From contig QBMK01000006.1 of assembly GCA_003249035.1 (NCBI GenBank), positions 209,331 through 273,330 on the forward strand: a DNA stretch of 64,000 nucleotides. Reading direction: 5' to 3'. Made by a program: the position numbers and the translations under genes. Below, piece after piece: positions 20,329 through 28,219 of this stretch. This DNA is from Pseudanabaena sp. GTDB taxonomy: Bacteria > Cyanobacteriota > Cyanobacteriia > Pseudanabaenales > Pseudanabaenaceae. The notes beneath the pieces were generated by a model. It was not told the origin of the DNA. It searched no databases and saw only the letters and a program-made list of their open reading frames with translations. The first letter of the stretch is position 1; each line of letters starts with the position of its first letter.

Positions 20329-20424
20329 ATGTCTAAAGAACAAAAGGGCAATAAAGAAACCAAAAAGCCCAAGAAAGATCCTTCAGAGAAAAAAGACAAG
20401 AAAGATCCTAATAGATACAATTAA
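20329..20424 (+). CDS. 31-residue Lys-rich small protein
   Basis: ATG at 20329 has GGAG about seven bases upstream and opens a 31-codon frame ending in TAA. The product is MSKEQKGNKETKKPKK followed by a Lys/Asp/Pro tail (DPSEKKDKKDPNRYN). About 40% of residues are Lys and there is no hydrophobic residue after Met1 except the aromatic Tyr30. I recall similar tiny SKEQK...KKPKK proteins in other bacteria, function unknown. It is likely disordered and could bind nucleic acid, which is a guess. A good ribosome-binding site and free space on both sides support it as a gene. Confidence 0.65.
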   Translation: MSKEQKGNKETKKPKKDPSEKKDKKDPNRYN

Positions 20425-20550
20425 TCTTTAACTTGACCGTCAAGCAAATTGAATTTTCTTATATCAAAAGGTTAATGCTAGTTACAGTTACTGCTGCTAG
20501 CATTAATTTTTAAATATTACACTAAGTATCTCGATACAATTAACAGAATG

Positions 20551-20591
20551 AAAACCTAATTCTGAAATCTTAGCGTTCAGAATTAGGTTTT
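20551..20591 (+). terminator. Perfect 16-bp hairpin
   Basis: AAAACCTAATTCTGAA (20551-20566) pairs with 20576-20591, followed by more T. A second weaker hairpin (TTAATGCTAG/GCTAGCATTAA, about 20472-20507) precedes it. Either could end the small Lys-rich gene transcript. Confidence 0.65.
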
Positions 20592-20642
20592 TTGTGTTTT
20601 ATATTTAATTATTTATACCTACATCAATGACTAAAAGATGCT

Positions 20643-21062
20643 ATGTCAACTGAAACTTTAAGTAATCGCAACAACAAAGATTTTGCTGAATATACACTTC
20701 AAATATTGCAGAGAGCCGAAGTTGCTTTAAGATGTGCGCCCTTTACGGTGAAATTATTTGCAGACATGGCAACACAGGGCGTAAATCTAAGAGCGATCGC
20801 TAGTAATGAGGGGCTCAAAAACCAATATTTGACCAGTCCCACTAATTTAATCATTACCGAAAATCGTTTGTTATGGCTGATCCAAGTTGGGGTATTGCGT
20901 CGAGAAGTTGATGGTCAAGGCATAACTGATAGTTTTCGGCTGACACCAATGGGGCATTTGCTATTAGATAAATGGCGATCGCAATCAAGATTTCCGATCG
21001 CAACTTTAGGAGATCGATTCCAAAATTTTTGGGCGCAAATCCAAATATCACGATTTCTCTAA
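20643..21062 (+). CDS. Cyanobacterial Npun_F0494-like hypothetical protein
   Basis: A 139-residue soluble protein. The middle section (LLWLIQVGVLRREVDGQGIT, then DSFRLTPMGHLLLDKW) is strongly reminiscent of a conserved cyanobacterial family I know as Npun_F0494, whose role is unknown. The arrangement of helices ending in a short beta-hairpin (RREVDGQGITDSFRLTPMG) resembles a winged-helix fold, but that is inference. It is monocistronic. Confidence 0.65.
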   Translation: MSTETLSNRNNKDFAEYTLQILQRAEVALRCAPFTVKLFADMATQGVNLRAIASNEGLKNQYLTSPTNLIITENRLLWLIQVGVLRREVDGQGITDSFRLTPMGHLLLDKWRSQSRFPIATLGDRFQNFWAQIQISRFL

Positions 21063-21272
21063 TCTTGCCCAAATTACGAAAGCCGCACAAAATGCCGTCT
21101 TTATTATGTAAAAGGAACAAACAACCCATTAGATCGTCTAAAGTGTAGAGACTTTTTTACTTAAGGTGTGACGCATCCATCTCGTGGCAAAAATTGCGCC
21201 TGTATGTTTATGTGTCAATACAAATAAGTTGGCTTTAGCAAATTACGGATCACATTAAGCTGGGAATAAATC

Positions 21273-22901
21273 ATGATGGATATTTTCCGTAAAAATTTTC
21301 GCAACCAAATGAGCAATAGTTTCCAGAAGACTTCACTCTGTCTTCTCGCTACCACTCTCACTACCGCATCTTTTCTGAATACTATAGAAGCGATCGCGGC
21401 TCCATCTGTTCCACAAATAGTTGCTCAAGTCTCACAGGATTGGCAAACAGGTGTACAACTATTGCGTTTGCTCGATGACTCTGGCAACCTTTCAAGCATT
21501 GGTATCTTACTGGATATTGCCAATAAGCCGCCCACAACATACGCAAACGCAGTGTATCAGCTTTATGTGAGACGCGCTGGGGAATGGCGCGAAGTTTATA
21601 CTAACTCCGGTGCAAGACTGCTCCCAAAAAGTGCTGGGCGTCAGTTTGCTGTTGTGGAAGTAATTCCATTAAGTTTACTAAGCCAAAAAATCTCGCTTGA
21701 TGATATTTTCAATGGTGATATCAAGGCGGTTACTAGTGTTCGTTATGACTCACCTAATGGGGTCAAAGATGGGAGATTTGCGATCGAGGAAGTCATGTCT
21801 TTCGCCTCACTTGTTACGGCTAGTGCGTCAGAGGTAAGTGCTGGACGGATAGATTCTATATTTACCAATAATTCCAATAGCTCCAACAACACTTCAAACA
21901 ATTCATCCAGTAACTCTTCCAACAATAATCCTAACTCATCCAACAATAATTCTAACAATTCAGGACTTTCTGATCGCGATCTGGGCATTACAACCTCTTC
22001 TCAATCAACGAATACAACAAATACGCAATCTACTCAAACAACGGTCGTCCAAACCACAAATGTCCAAACGGATAGTTCTGTTAAACCCATGAAACCCATC
22101 GTTATCTCGAAAAGAGGCGATGAAGATGATTTCTATGATGACTCTAATGGGAAGGAACCTGATGGCGTTGAAATGTCAAGGAAAAATCCTCATCGGGGGC
22201 ATTTTAGCCTTGCCATTTTGCAAAATCAGCCCCGTCTATCTCAGGTCATTGCTCGTTTATCGATTAGATCTAAGCGTTCTAACGGATTTCTCGCTGAGCG
22301 CTTTATAGGTGATTATCGCTACAACATTAATCAGAGGGCAAACTTTATCCGTGGGTTGAATCCCGGCGATCGACTAATTGTAAGAATGTTCGACTTACAG
22401 AACCGCCCAATAGGCTATAGCGAAGTTCAATTGCTCAAAGACTTCGCCGCTATCAATCTGATTTTACCTAGCGATCCATCAGCCTATGGCATCTTGAGAA
22501 CTGTATCTGGTATTGACTCTCAACGCGATGGTGAGATAGATCGCAATGTCAAAATCTATGACTACTTCACCCAAATCCAGACGACAAACCTCATATCTCA
22601 AACAGTTGCTCGCTTTTTGACCTCATCACAAGGTATCCCCCTTCGCTTGTTTAATGTTGCTGGGCTCCCTCCAGCAAGTAATCAATTTACATTTACCAAT
22701 GCTTTTGTAAAAGGTAATAATTCGCTAATTAATCGCACGATTAATGTATTCACTAGGGAAATGCCTCCTGCAATGCAAGTTCTACCAGGTCAGCTAATTT
22801 CTGTAATTCCAATTACAAACTCGCAATCCACATTCAATGTGGTCAGCCAGTTTCTAAATTACAAAGATTTACGACCCAATGGTATGACTACCTTGTTTTA
22901 A
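21273..22901 (+). CDS. Exported protein with Ser/Asn-rich linker, unknown function
   Basis: A 542-residue protein. The N-terminus has basic residues, then a hydrophobic stretch (TSLCLLATTLTTASFLNTIE) and an Ala-containing segment, consistent with a signal peptide. Residues about 45-190 form a folded domain (DWQTGVQLLRLLDDSGNLSS). Residues about 198-280 are a low-complexity Asn/Ser/Thr run. The last 220 residues form a second domain (LNPGDRLIVRMFDLQNRPIG). I recognise neither domain. The layout suggests two extracytoplasmic domains joined by a flexible linker. ATG at 21273 or 21276 starts. A 17-bp hairpin follows the stop. Confidence 0.75.
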   Translation: MMDIFRKNFRNQMSNSFQKTSLCLLATTLTTASFLNTIEAIAAPSVPQIVAQVSQDWQTGVQLLRLLDDSGNLSSIGILLDIANKPPTTYANAVYQLYVRRAGEWREVYTNSGARLLPKSAGRQFAVVEVIPLSLLSQKISLDDIFNGDIKAVTSVRYDSPNGVKDGRFAIEEVMSFASLVTASASEVSAGRIDSIFTNNSNSSNNTSNNSSSNSSNNNPNSSNNNSNNSGLSDRDLGITTSSQSTNTTNTQSTQTTVVQTTNVQTDSSVKPMKPIVISKRGDEDDFYDDSNGKEPDGVEMSRKNPHRGHFSLAILQNQPRLSQVIARLSIRSKRSNGFLAERFIGDYRYNINQRANFIRGLNPGDRLIVRMFDLQNRPIGYSEVQLLKDFAAINLILPSDPSAYGILRTVSGIDSQRDGEIDRNVKIYDYFTQIQTTNLISQTVARFLTSSQGIPLRLFNVAGLPPASNQFTFTNAFVKGNNSLINRTINVFTREMPPAMQVLPGQLISVIPITNSQSTFNVVSQFLNYKDLRPNGMTTLF

Positions 22902-22936
22902 CTAAAAAAGGGGCGCTAAGCGCCCCTTTTTTAGTT
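22900..22936 (+). terminator. Perfect 17-bp hairpin overlapping a stop codon
   Basis: Arms AACTAAAAAAGGGGCGC (22900-22916) and 22920-22936, TAA loop. The arm includes the last two bases of the preceding stop codon. Confidence 0.75.
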
Positions 22937-23073
22937 TTAGATTGCATTGAGTTAAGCATTATGGCGATCGCTACACATAATCCTCATAATTGTCTCGAAA
23001 GTGTCAAGATTGAATTTTAAGGATAAACGGCGCAAAACACCGACTATCCTTCGACTATTTAAAATTCAAAGAT

Positions 23074-24426
23074 ATGAAAAAGATTTTTGTACTTGATACT
23101 AATGTGCTGTTGTACGATCCAACAGCCATGAGGCGTTTTGAAGATAATGAAGTCGTCTTACCGATGACAATTATTGAAGAACTCGATCGCTTTAAAAAAC
23201 AGCCTGAGATGATCGGACGCAATGCAAGACAAGTTTCACGATCCTTAGACGAATTGAGAATGCAAGGGAATATTCTCAAAGGTATTGACCTCGAAAATGG
23301 CGGCTTGCTGCGAGTTGCCCTGTGCGATCGCGAAACTTTAAAAACCCTGCCTGTTGAACTTGAAGGCGATCGCAATGACAATGCAATTTTGGCGGTTGCA
23401 CTCGAACTCAAGCGCAGTTGTCAATGTCGTGTCGTCATGGTCAGTAAGGATACCAACCTTCGCATCAAAGCTGATGCATTAGGACTGGAAGCCCAAGATT
23501 ACGAGACCAATAAGGTCGATATCTCTGAACTCTATACAGGCATTACCGATCTAACAGTGGATGCAGCAAAAATCGATCAGCTTTTTAAGAATGGTGCGAT
23601 TACCGTTGATGGTGAATTTTACCCAAATCAAGCTGTGATGCTGATCGATCAGCTGAATCCATCTCATACGGCTTTAGCGATCTCTAGTAGTAGCAATCAT
23701 AATTCCACCAAACTGGTTGCTATTAATAAGCTCGTCAACTCAGGAGTTGTAGGCATCAATGCTCGTAATCGCGAACAAAAATTTGCCCTTGATCTTTTGC
23801 TCAACGATGCAATTCCCTTAGTCACCCTCGTTGGTAAGGCTGGCACAGGCAAGACTTTGTTAGCGATCGCGGTGGGATTGCACAAGGTTGCGGATGAGCG
23901 AGTTTATACGAGACTGTTGATTTCGCGTCCTGTAATTCCAATGGGTAAAGACATAGGCTTTCTCCCAGGGGATATCAAAGAAAAACTCACCCCTTGGATG
24001 CAACCCATTTACGATAATTTCGATTTGATTTTTGGTTCACAGTCTCCTAAAGATCCAAAAGAAAAGCGTAGTCTGCATACCCATACTCGACGAGGACATG
24101 AAGACTTAATGGAGCGAGGACTGCTTCAGATTGAGCCACTCACCTACATTCGAGGGCGGACGATTCCTCAGCAATTTCTGATTGTGGACGAAGCCCAAAA
24201 CCTTACGCCCCATGAGCTTAAGACTATTCTTACCCGAGCTGGTGAAGGAACTAAAGTAGTTCTAACGGGCGACCCTGAACAAATCGATAATCCCTATATC
24301 GACGCTGCCAGTAACGGTCTAACCTATGTAGTTGAGCGATTTAAAAACGATCCTCTGGCGGGACATATTACCCTCAGTAAGGGTGAACGCTCTCAGTTAG
24401 CAGAACGTTCTACAGAACTCCTTTAA
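23074..24426 (+). CDS. PIN-PhoH fusion ATPase
   Basis: A 450-residue protein. The N-terminal PIN-like RNase domain has VLDTNVLLYDP, the acidic residues of TIIEELDRFKK, and GDRNDNAILAVAL. The C-terminal PhoH P-loop domain has Walker A LVGKAGTGKTLLAIAVGL and Walker B FLIVDEAQNLTPHELK, then RAGEGTKVVLTGDPEQIDNP. The family (PhoH2/YlaK type) couples a PIN nuclease to an ATP-driven RNA unwinding motor. Domain order and length are standard. No antitoxin-like small gene lies directly upstream. It ends in a 27-bp hairpin that contains the whole stop codon. Confidence 0.92.
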   Translation: MKKIFVLDTNVLLYDPTAMRRFEDNEVVLPMTIIEELDRFKKQPEMIGRNARQVSRSLDELRMQGNILKGIDLENGGLLRVALCDRETLKTLPVELEGDRNDNAILAVALELKRSCQCRVVMVSKDTNLRIKADALGLEAQDYETNKVDISELYTGITDLTVDAAKIDQLFKNGAITVDGEFYPNQAVMLIDQLNPSHTALAISSSSNHNSTKLVAINKLVNSGVVGINARNREQKFALDLLLNDAIPLVTLVGKAGTGKTLLAIAVGLHKVADERVYTRLLISRPVIPMGKDIGFLPGDIKEKLTPWMQPIYDNFDLIFGSQSPKDPKEKRSLHTHTRRGHEDLMERGLLQIEPLTYIRGRTIPQQFLIVDEAQNLTPHELKTILTRAGEGTKVVLTGDPEQIDNPYIDAASNGLTYVVERFKNDPLAGHITLSKGERSQLAERSTELL

Positions 24427-24480
24427 GCCCAAAAAGATGAGAGGCGGCGCTTTGCGCCGCCTCTCATCTTTTTGGGCTTA
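24424..24480 (+). terminator. Perfect 27-bp hairpin that includes the PhoH stop codon
   Basis: The left arm 24424-24450 starts exactly with the TAA stop of the PIN-PhoH gene. The right arm is 24454-24480, with a TTT loop. Core GAGAGGCGGCGC/GCGCCGCCTCTC. Confidence 0.8.
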
Positions 24481-24568
24481 GGCGACGGTGGATGCAACAT
24501 GGAAAAAAGCTAAACTAAAGCGGTAATTTGTTGTCGCAGATCCAATCATTCTTCTTGAGTCAATCTTC

Positions 24569-25537
24569 ATGAGCTATCTCGAAACTACCGCCGAATTTTA
24601 TGCGGAAGCCGCAAAAACACCACAAGTTGGTTTGTGCTGCATCAGCACACCACCATTGCAATATCCAAATCTCAAAATACCTCAAATCATTGAGCAGATG
24701 AACTATGGCTGTGGGACAACCATCCATCCTACAGAATTACGCGGAAACCCAACTGTTTTATATATTGGCGTTGGGGGAGGTTTGGAGGCACTTCAATTTG
24801 CGTATTTCTGTCGCCGAAAAGGCAGTGTCATCGCCGTCGATCCAGTAGCAGCTATGCGGGAAGTTGCTAGTCATAATTTGCAATTAGCAGCTCTAGAGAA
24901 TGATTGGTTCGATCCTAATTTTGTAAACATCTTAGAAGGAGATGCATTTGCATTGCCCGTTGCCGATGCCTCAGTGGATGTAGTTGCCCAAAATTGTCTA
25001 TTCAATATTTTTGAGCCTCAAGACTTACAAAGAGCTTTAAAAGAAGTCTATCGAGTTCTCATACCTAAGGGCAGATTAATTATGAGCGACCCGATCGCAA
25101 CTCGTCCTATTCCTGCCAACCTGCAAGCTGATGAACGTCTACGCGCCATGTGTCTATCTGGAGCAATGACCTATGACGAGTATATTCATTATCTAATTGA
25201 AGCAGGTTTTGGACAAATAGAAGTTCGTGCCCGTCGTCCTTATCGTCTGCTCGACACCCATAGCTTTGAATTAGATACACCTCTGATGCTAGAGAGTCTA
25301 GACTCTGTATCATTCAAGGTTCCTATACCCAGTGATGGAGCCTGTGTATTTACAGGTAAAACCGCAGTATATGGTGGCATGGAGGCATCTTTAGATGATC
25401 GTGCTGGGCATGTGTTGCAGCGTGGGAATCCTACAGCTGTATGTGATAAGACCGCTGCAAAACTTGCGGAAAAGTTCCCCCAAGAAGTGATGATCACTGA
25501 TTCCACTTGGCATTATAACGGTGGTGGATGTTGTTGA
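24569..25537 (+). CDS. arsM: Arsenite methyltransferase ArsM, arsenosugar type
   Basis: A 322-residue SAM-dependent methyltransferase closely matching the cyanobacterial ArsM type used in arsenosugar synthesis. The SAM site is VLYIGVGGGLEALQFAY, followed by VIAVDPVAAMREVA. Cysteines expected to bind As(III) are visible in VGLCCIST, NYGCGTTIHP, AQNCLFNIF and RAMCLSGAM. The C-terminus ends in TWHYNGGGCC, a Cys pair typical of this subgroup. It methylates trivalent arsenic. The stop codon overlaps the next start as TGATG, so the TVP38 gene is probably translationally coupled. The radical-SAM partner ArsS is not in the window. Confidence 0.92.
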   Translation: MSYLETTAEFYAEAAKTPQVGLCCISTPPLQYPNLKIPQIIEQMNYGCGTTIHPTELRGNPTVLYIGVGGGLEALQFAYFCRRKGSVIAVDPVAAMREVASHNLQLAALENDWFDPNFVNILEGDAFALPVADASVDVVAQNCLFNIFEPQDLQRALKEVYRVLIPKGRLIMSDPIATRPIPANLQADERLRAMCLSGAMTYDEYIHYLIEAGFGQIEVRARRPYRLLDTHSFELDTPLMLESLDSVSFKVPIPSDGACVFTGKTAVYGGMEASLDDRAGHVLQRGNPTAVCDKTAAKLAEKFPQEVMITDSTWHYNGGGCC

Positions 25538-26307
25538 TGTATAAGAAAATAGCTTCGACATTAAAGGTATCTCTTCGCGACAATATTAACAAAAATTTCA
25601 TTGTCCTTGTTTTCGTAGCGATCGCCTTTTTATTGGTCAATGCGGTTATCGCTAATCCTGCATTTGCTCAAGATCCAGCATTCCAAAGCATTAATCCACA
25701 AGAGCTACTGCGCTCAGCACTGAAATGGGTGGAAAGCCTTGGCTATATCGGTGGGCTTGCCTTTATGCTAATTTATATTGTTGCCACAGTTGCTTTTATT
25801 CCCGGTTCGATCTTGACTTTAGGTGCAGGTGTAGTATTTGGCGTTATCTTAGGATCACTCTATGTACTTGTTGGCGCAACTTTAGGTGCGATCGCAGCTT
25901 TTCTAGTTGGAAGATATTTAGCGCGTGACTGGATTGGGAAAAAGATTGAGGGAAACCAAAAATTTGTAGCGATCGATCAGGCTGTTACCCATGCAGGATT
26001 CAAAATAGTTCTATTAACTCGGTTATCCCCAGTCTTTCCTTTCAATTTATTGAATTACGCATTTGGCATAACTGGAGTTACGCTTAAAGACTATGCACTA
26101 GCCTCAGTGGGTATGTTCCCAGGAACGGTGATGTATGTCTATATCGGTTCTCTAGCTGGAGATATTGCTCGAATTGGGAGCGAAAATCAACCTACAGATT
26201 CCACAATTCAGTGGATAATTCGGATTGTTGGTTTTATTGCCACAGTTGCGGTGACGCTATATGTCAATAGTATTGCGCGTAAGGCGATCGCTGAAATTAG
26301 CAATTAG
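25537..26307 (+). CDS. TVP38/TMEM64 (DedA-like) membrane protein
   Basis: A 256-residue inner-membrane protein of the SNARE-associated/VTT family. An N-terminal helix (FIVLVFVAIAFLLVNAVIAN) ending in AFAQ may be a signal sequence. The core family motif follows: FIPGSILTLGAGVVFGVILG, then GRYLARDWI and LTRLSPVFPFNLLNYAFG. I prefer the ATG at 25537, which overlaps the ArsM stop by one base. An ATG at 25528 would extend the overlap to 10 bp. Coupling to arsM suggests a role in moving or tolerating arsenic compounds, but VTT proteins also act in lipid flipping. Confidence 0.88.
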   Translation: MYKKIASTLKVSLRDNINKNFIVLVFVAIAFLLVNAVIANPAFAQDPAFQSINPQELLRSALKWVESLGYIGGLAFMLIYIVATVAFIPGSILTLGAGVVFGVILGSLYVLVGATLGAIAAFLVGRYLARDWIGKKIEGNQKFVAIDQAVTHAGFKIVLLTRLSPVFPFNLLNYAFGITGVTLKDYALASVGMFPGTVMYVYIGSLAGDIARIGSENQPTDSTIQWIIRIVGFIATVAVTLYVNSIARKAIAEISN

Positions 26308-26399
26308 AGAAGGGGGCTTTGTGAGTATTTCTTACAGAGCTTTGAGCTTAAACAAGTCTCATGTTTTTTAATTGCAATTTGCTGTATGGAGATTATGAG

Positions 26400-27053
26400 A
26401 TGCTCTGGCATTTAAAATTAGCTACTTTGGTTGTTACCTTTTTACATGTTTCGCTAGCTCCAGCTTTTGGTCAAACTTGCAACGACTATTCTAATGAAAA
26501 TATAGAAGAAGAGTCTCCCACCCAGCGCGTCGGAACTGCCCTGAGCGATCGAGATCAAGCCATACAATGGTCTCAGCCTGCAGATTTTACGGAAATACTT
26601 CATTTTATTGGCGATGCTGATCAGCTAGCCGAACATGAAGGGATTGACTTCATCTATAGCGATCGCGCAGTTGCTCAAGTTTCAGTGCGATCGGCGGCAG
26701 ATGGCAAGGTTGTCTATGTTCGGCGAGGCTGTCCTCAATCCTATCCATTTGAGCCTAATACTGAGAAGCGCGGATGTGGCGGAGATTGGGGGAATCATAT
26801 TGTCATTGTGCATCCTAATGGACTATTCACGCGATATGCTCACCTCCAACCTGATAGCATCCAAGTCCATGTTGGACAAAAAATTCTTCGCGGTGAAGAG
26901 TTGGCAAAAATGGGAAACTCAGGTCGGAGTGATACTCGACATCTTCATTTTGAATTGGGTGTTGCTATTCAGCTAAACTCCTGTGAACCAGCACAGTCTT
27001 TTAAATATATTTACAATCCAGCAGTTTATCTGGGCTGGGACGATCTGCTCTAA
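26400..27053 (+). CDS. Exported M23-type (LytM) peptidase
   Basis: 217 residues from ATG at 26400, which has GGAG at 26388-26391. The earlier ATG at 26361 has no good site. A signal peptide is clear (LKLATLVVTFLHVSLAPAFG). The LytM domain shows the metal-binding HEGIDF motif, GNHIVIVHPNGLFTRYAHLQ and the catalytic RHLHFEL. Relatives cut peptidoglycan cross-links or act as inactive amidase activators. The zinc ligands look present, so it may be active. The polynucleotide kinase gene starts 45 bp downstream. Confidence 0.87.
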   Translation: MLWHLKLATLVVTFLHVSLAPAFGQTCNDYSNENIEEESPTQRVGTALSDRDQAIQWSQPADFTEILHFIGDADQLAEHEGIDFIYSDRAVAQVSVRSAADGKVVYVRRGCPQSYPFEPNTEKRGCGGDWGNHIVIVHPNGLFTRYAHLQPDSIQVHVGQKILRGEELAKMGNSGRSDTRHLHFELGVAIQLNSCEPAQSFKYIYNPAVYLGWDDLL

Positions 27054-27098
27054 TCTACAAAACCCGCAACTTTGATATCACTCGAACAGTAAAAAACA

Positions 27099-27944
27099 AT
27101 GTTGACAGTTGATTTCACAATTGGTTTGCCTGCTTCTGGTAAATCCACATGGGCTAAAGCGAAAGTCGATAAATCACCCAATGGAATTAAACGGGTGAAT
27201 AAAGATGAACTCCGAGCCATGCTAGATAATTCTTATTTCTCCAAAGGCAATGAGAAATTTGTTTTAAATATACAAGATCAGATTATTAAAGCGGCTTTGG
27301 AGGAAGGAAAGCATGTAATCGTTGATAATACGCACCTTGCGCCTAAACATGAAGCGAGAATCAGAGAGTTGATCAAGGGCTTGGCAGTATTAGAGATCGT
27401 AGACTTTCGGCATGTGGATTTAGAAACCTGCATTAAGCGAGATTTGCAGCGATTTAACTCAGTTGGGGAGAAGGTAATTCGCGATATGTATAACCAATTT
27501 ATCGCACCGCCTAGAAGCCCGAAACCAGTTCATAAGCCAGACTTACCTGATGCGATTATTTGTGATTTGGATGGAACGCTTGCTTTGATTGGCGATCGCA
27601 GTCCCTATGATGGCGCTAGCTGTGAGAAGGATTTTGTCAATGAACCTGTGCGATCAATTTTACAGACATCAGGAAAGGCGATCGTATTCGTGTCTGGAAG
27701 AGAGGATAAGTCCAGACCTCAGACATTAGCATGGCTTGAAAAGCATGGTATCTGTTTTGATGCTCTTCACATGCGAAAGTCAGGTGATATGCGCAAAGAC
27801 AGCATTATTAAGAGGGAGATTTATGATGAATTTATTCTTGATAAATTCAATGTGGCGTTTGTATTAGACGATCGCGATCAGGTGGTCAAAGTATGGCGAG
27901 ATCTGGGTTTAACATGCCTGCAAGTTGACTACGGTGATTTCTGA
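27099..27944 (+). CDS. T4 Pnkp-like polynucleotide kinase-phosphatase
   Basis: A 281-residue two-domain end-healing enzyme. The N-terminal P-loop 5'-kinase has GLPASGKSTW (residues 9-18) and VNKDELRAML. The C-terminal HAD-type 3'-phosphatase has the nucleophile motif DLDGTLA (Asp156, Asp158), SPYDGASCEKDFVNEPV, VFVSGRED, KSGDMRKDSIIKREI and LDDRDQVVKVWRDLGLTCLQ. The order and these motifs match phage T4 PseT/Pnkp along nearly the whole length. It would turn 3'-phosphate and 5'-OH ends into ligatable ends. No RNA or DNA ligase is adjacent. It sits between a peptidase gene and alaS, with no phage genes nearby. Confidence 0.9.
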   Translation: MLTVDFTIGLPASGKSTWAKAKVDKSPNGIKRVNKDELRAMLDNSYFSKGNEKFVLNIQDQIIKAALEEGKHVIVDNTHLAPKHEARIRELIKGLAVLEIVDFRHVDLETCIKRDLQRFNSVGEKVIRDMYNQFIAPPRSPKPVHKPDLPDAIICDLDGTLALIGDRSPYDGASCEKDFVNEPVRSILQTSGKAIVFVSGREDKSRPQTLAWLEKHGICFDALHMRKSGDMRKDSIIKREIYDEFILDKFNVAFVLDDRDQVVKVWRDLGLTCLQVDYGDF

Positions 27945-28012
27945 TTTTTGGTAATCATTTGCTCGACTTGTACAAAACTGCCTTGTATAGCTTCAGTCAA
28001 TTGCCTTAGTGC

Positions 28013-28067
28013 AAAACCCTAGAATTGATTAACGGCGAGGATCGCCGTTAATCAATTCTAGGGTTTT
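28013..28067 (+). terminator. Perfect 26-bp hairpin after the kinase-phosphatase gene
   Basis: Arms 28013-28038 and 28042-28067, GGA loop; core ATTGATTAACGGCGA. It separates the polynucleotide kinase gene from alaS. Confidence 0.75.
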
Positions 28068-28219
28068 ACGTCCTAGTACACTTAGCGGCAGCAGTATAAT
28101 ACAATTAGAAGATTGTTAAAATTTGTAAGAATTTATTTAGGTTTGCCCAACCTATCATGTTGCAAACTTGTTAAGCTTTCTTGAAAATTCATCTATCGTC
28201 TGTATTAATTCAAACTTTT

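Noticed and set aside
27099..27944. Prophage or phage-defence island around the T4-like enzyme
   Set aside because: The neighbours are a peptidase and alaS, and no integrase, capsid, ligase or anticodon nuclease is in the window.
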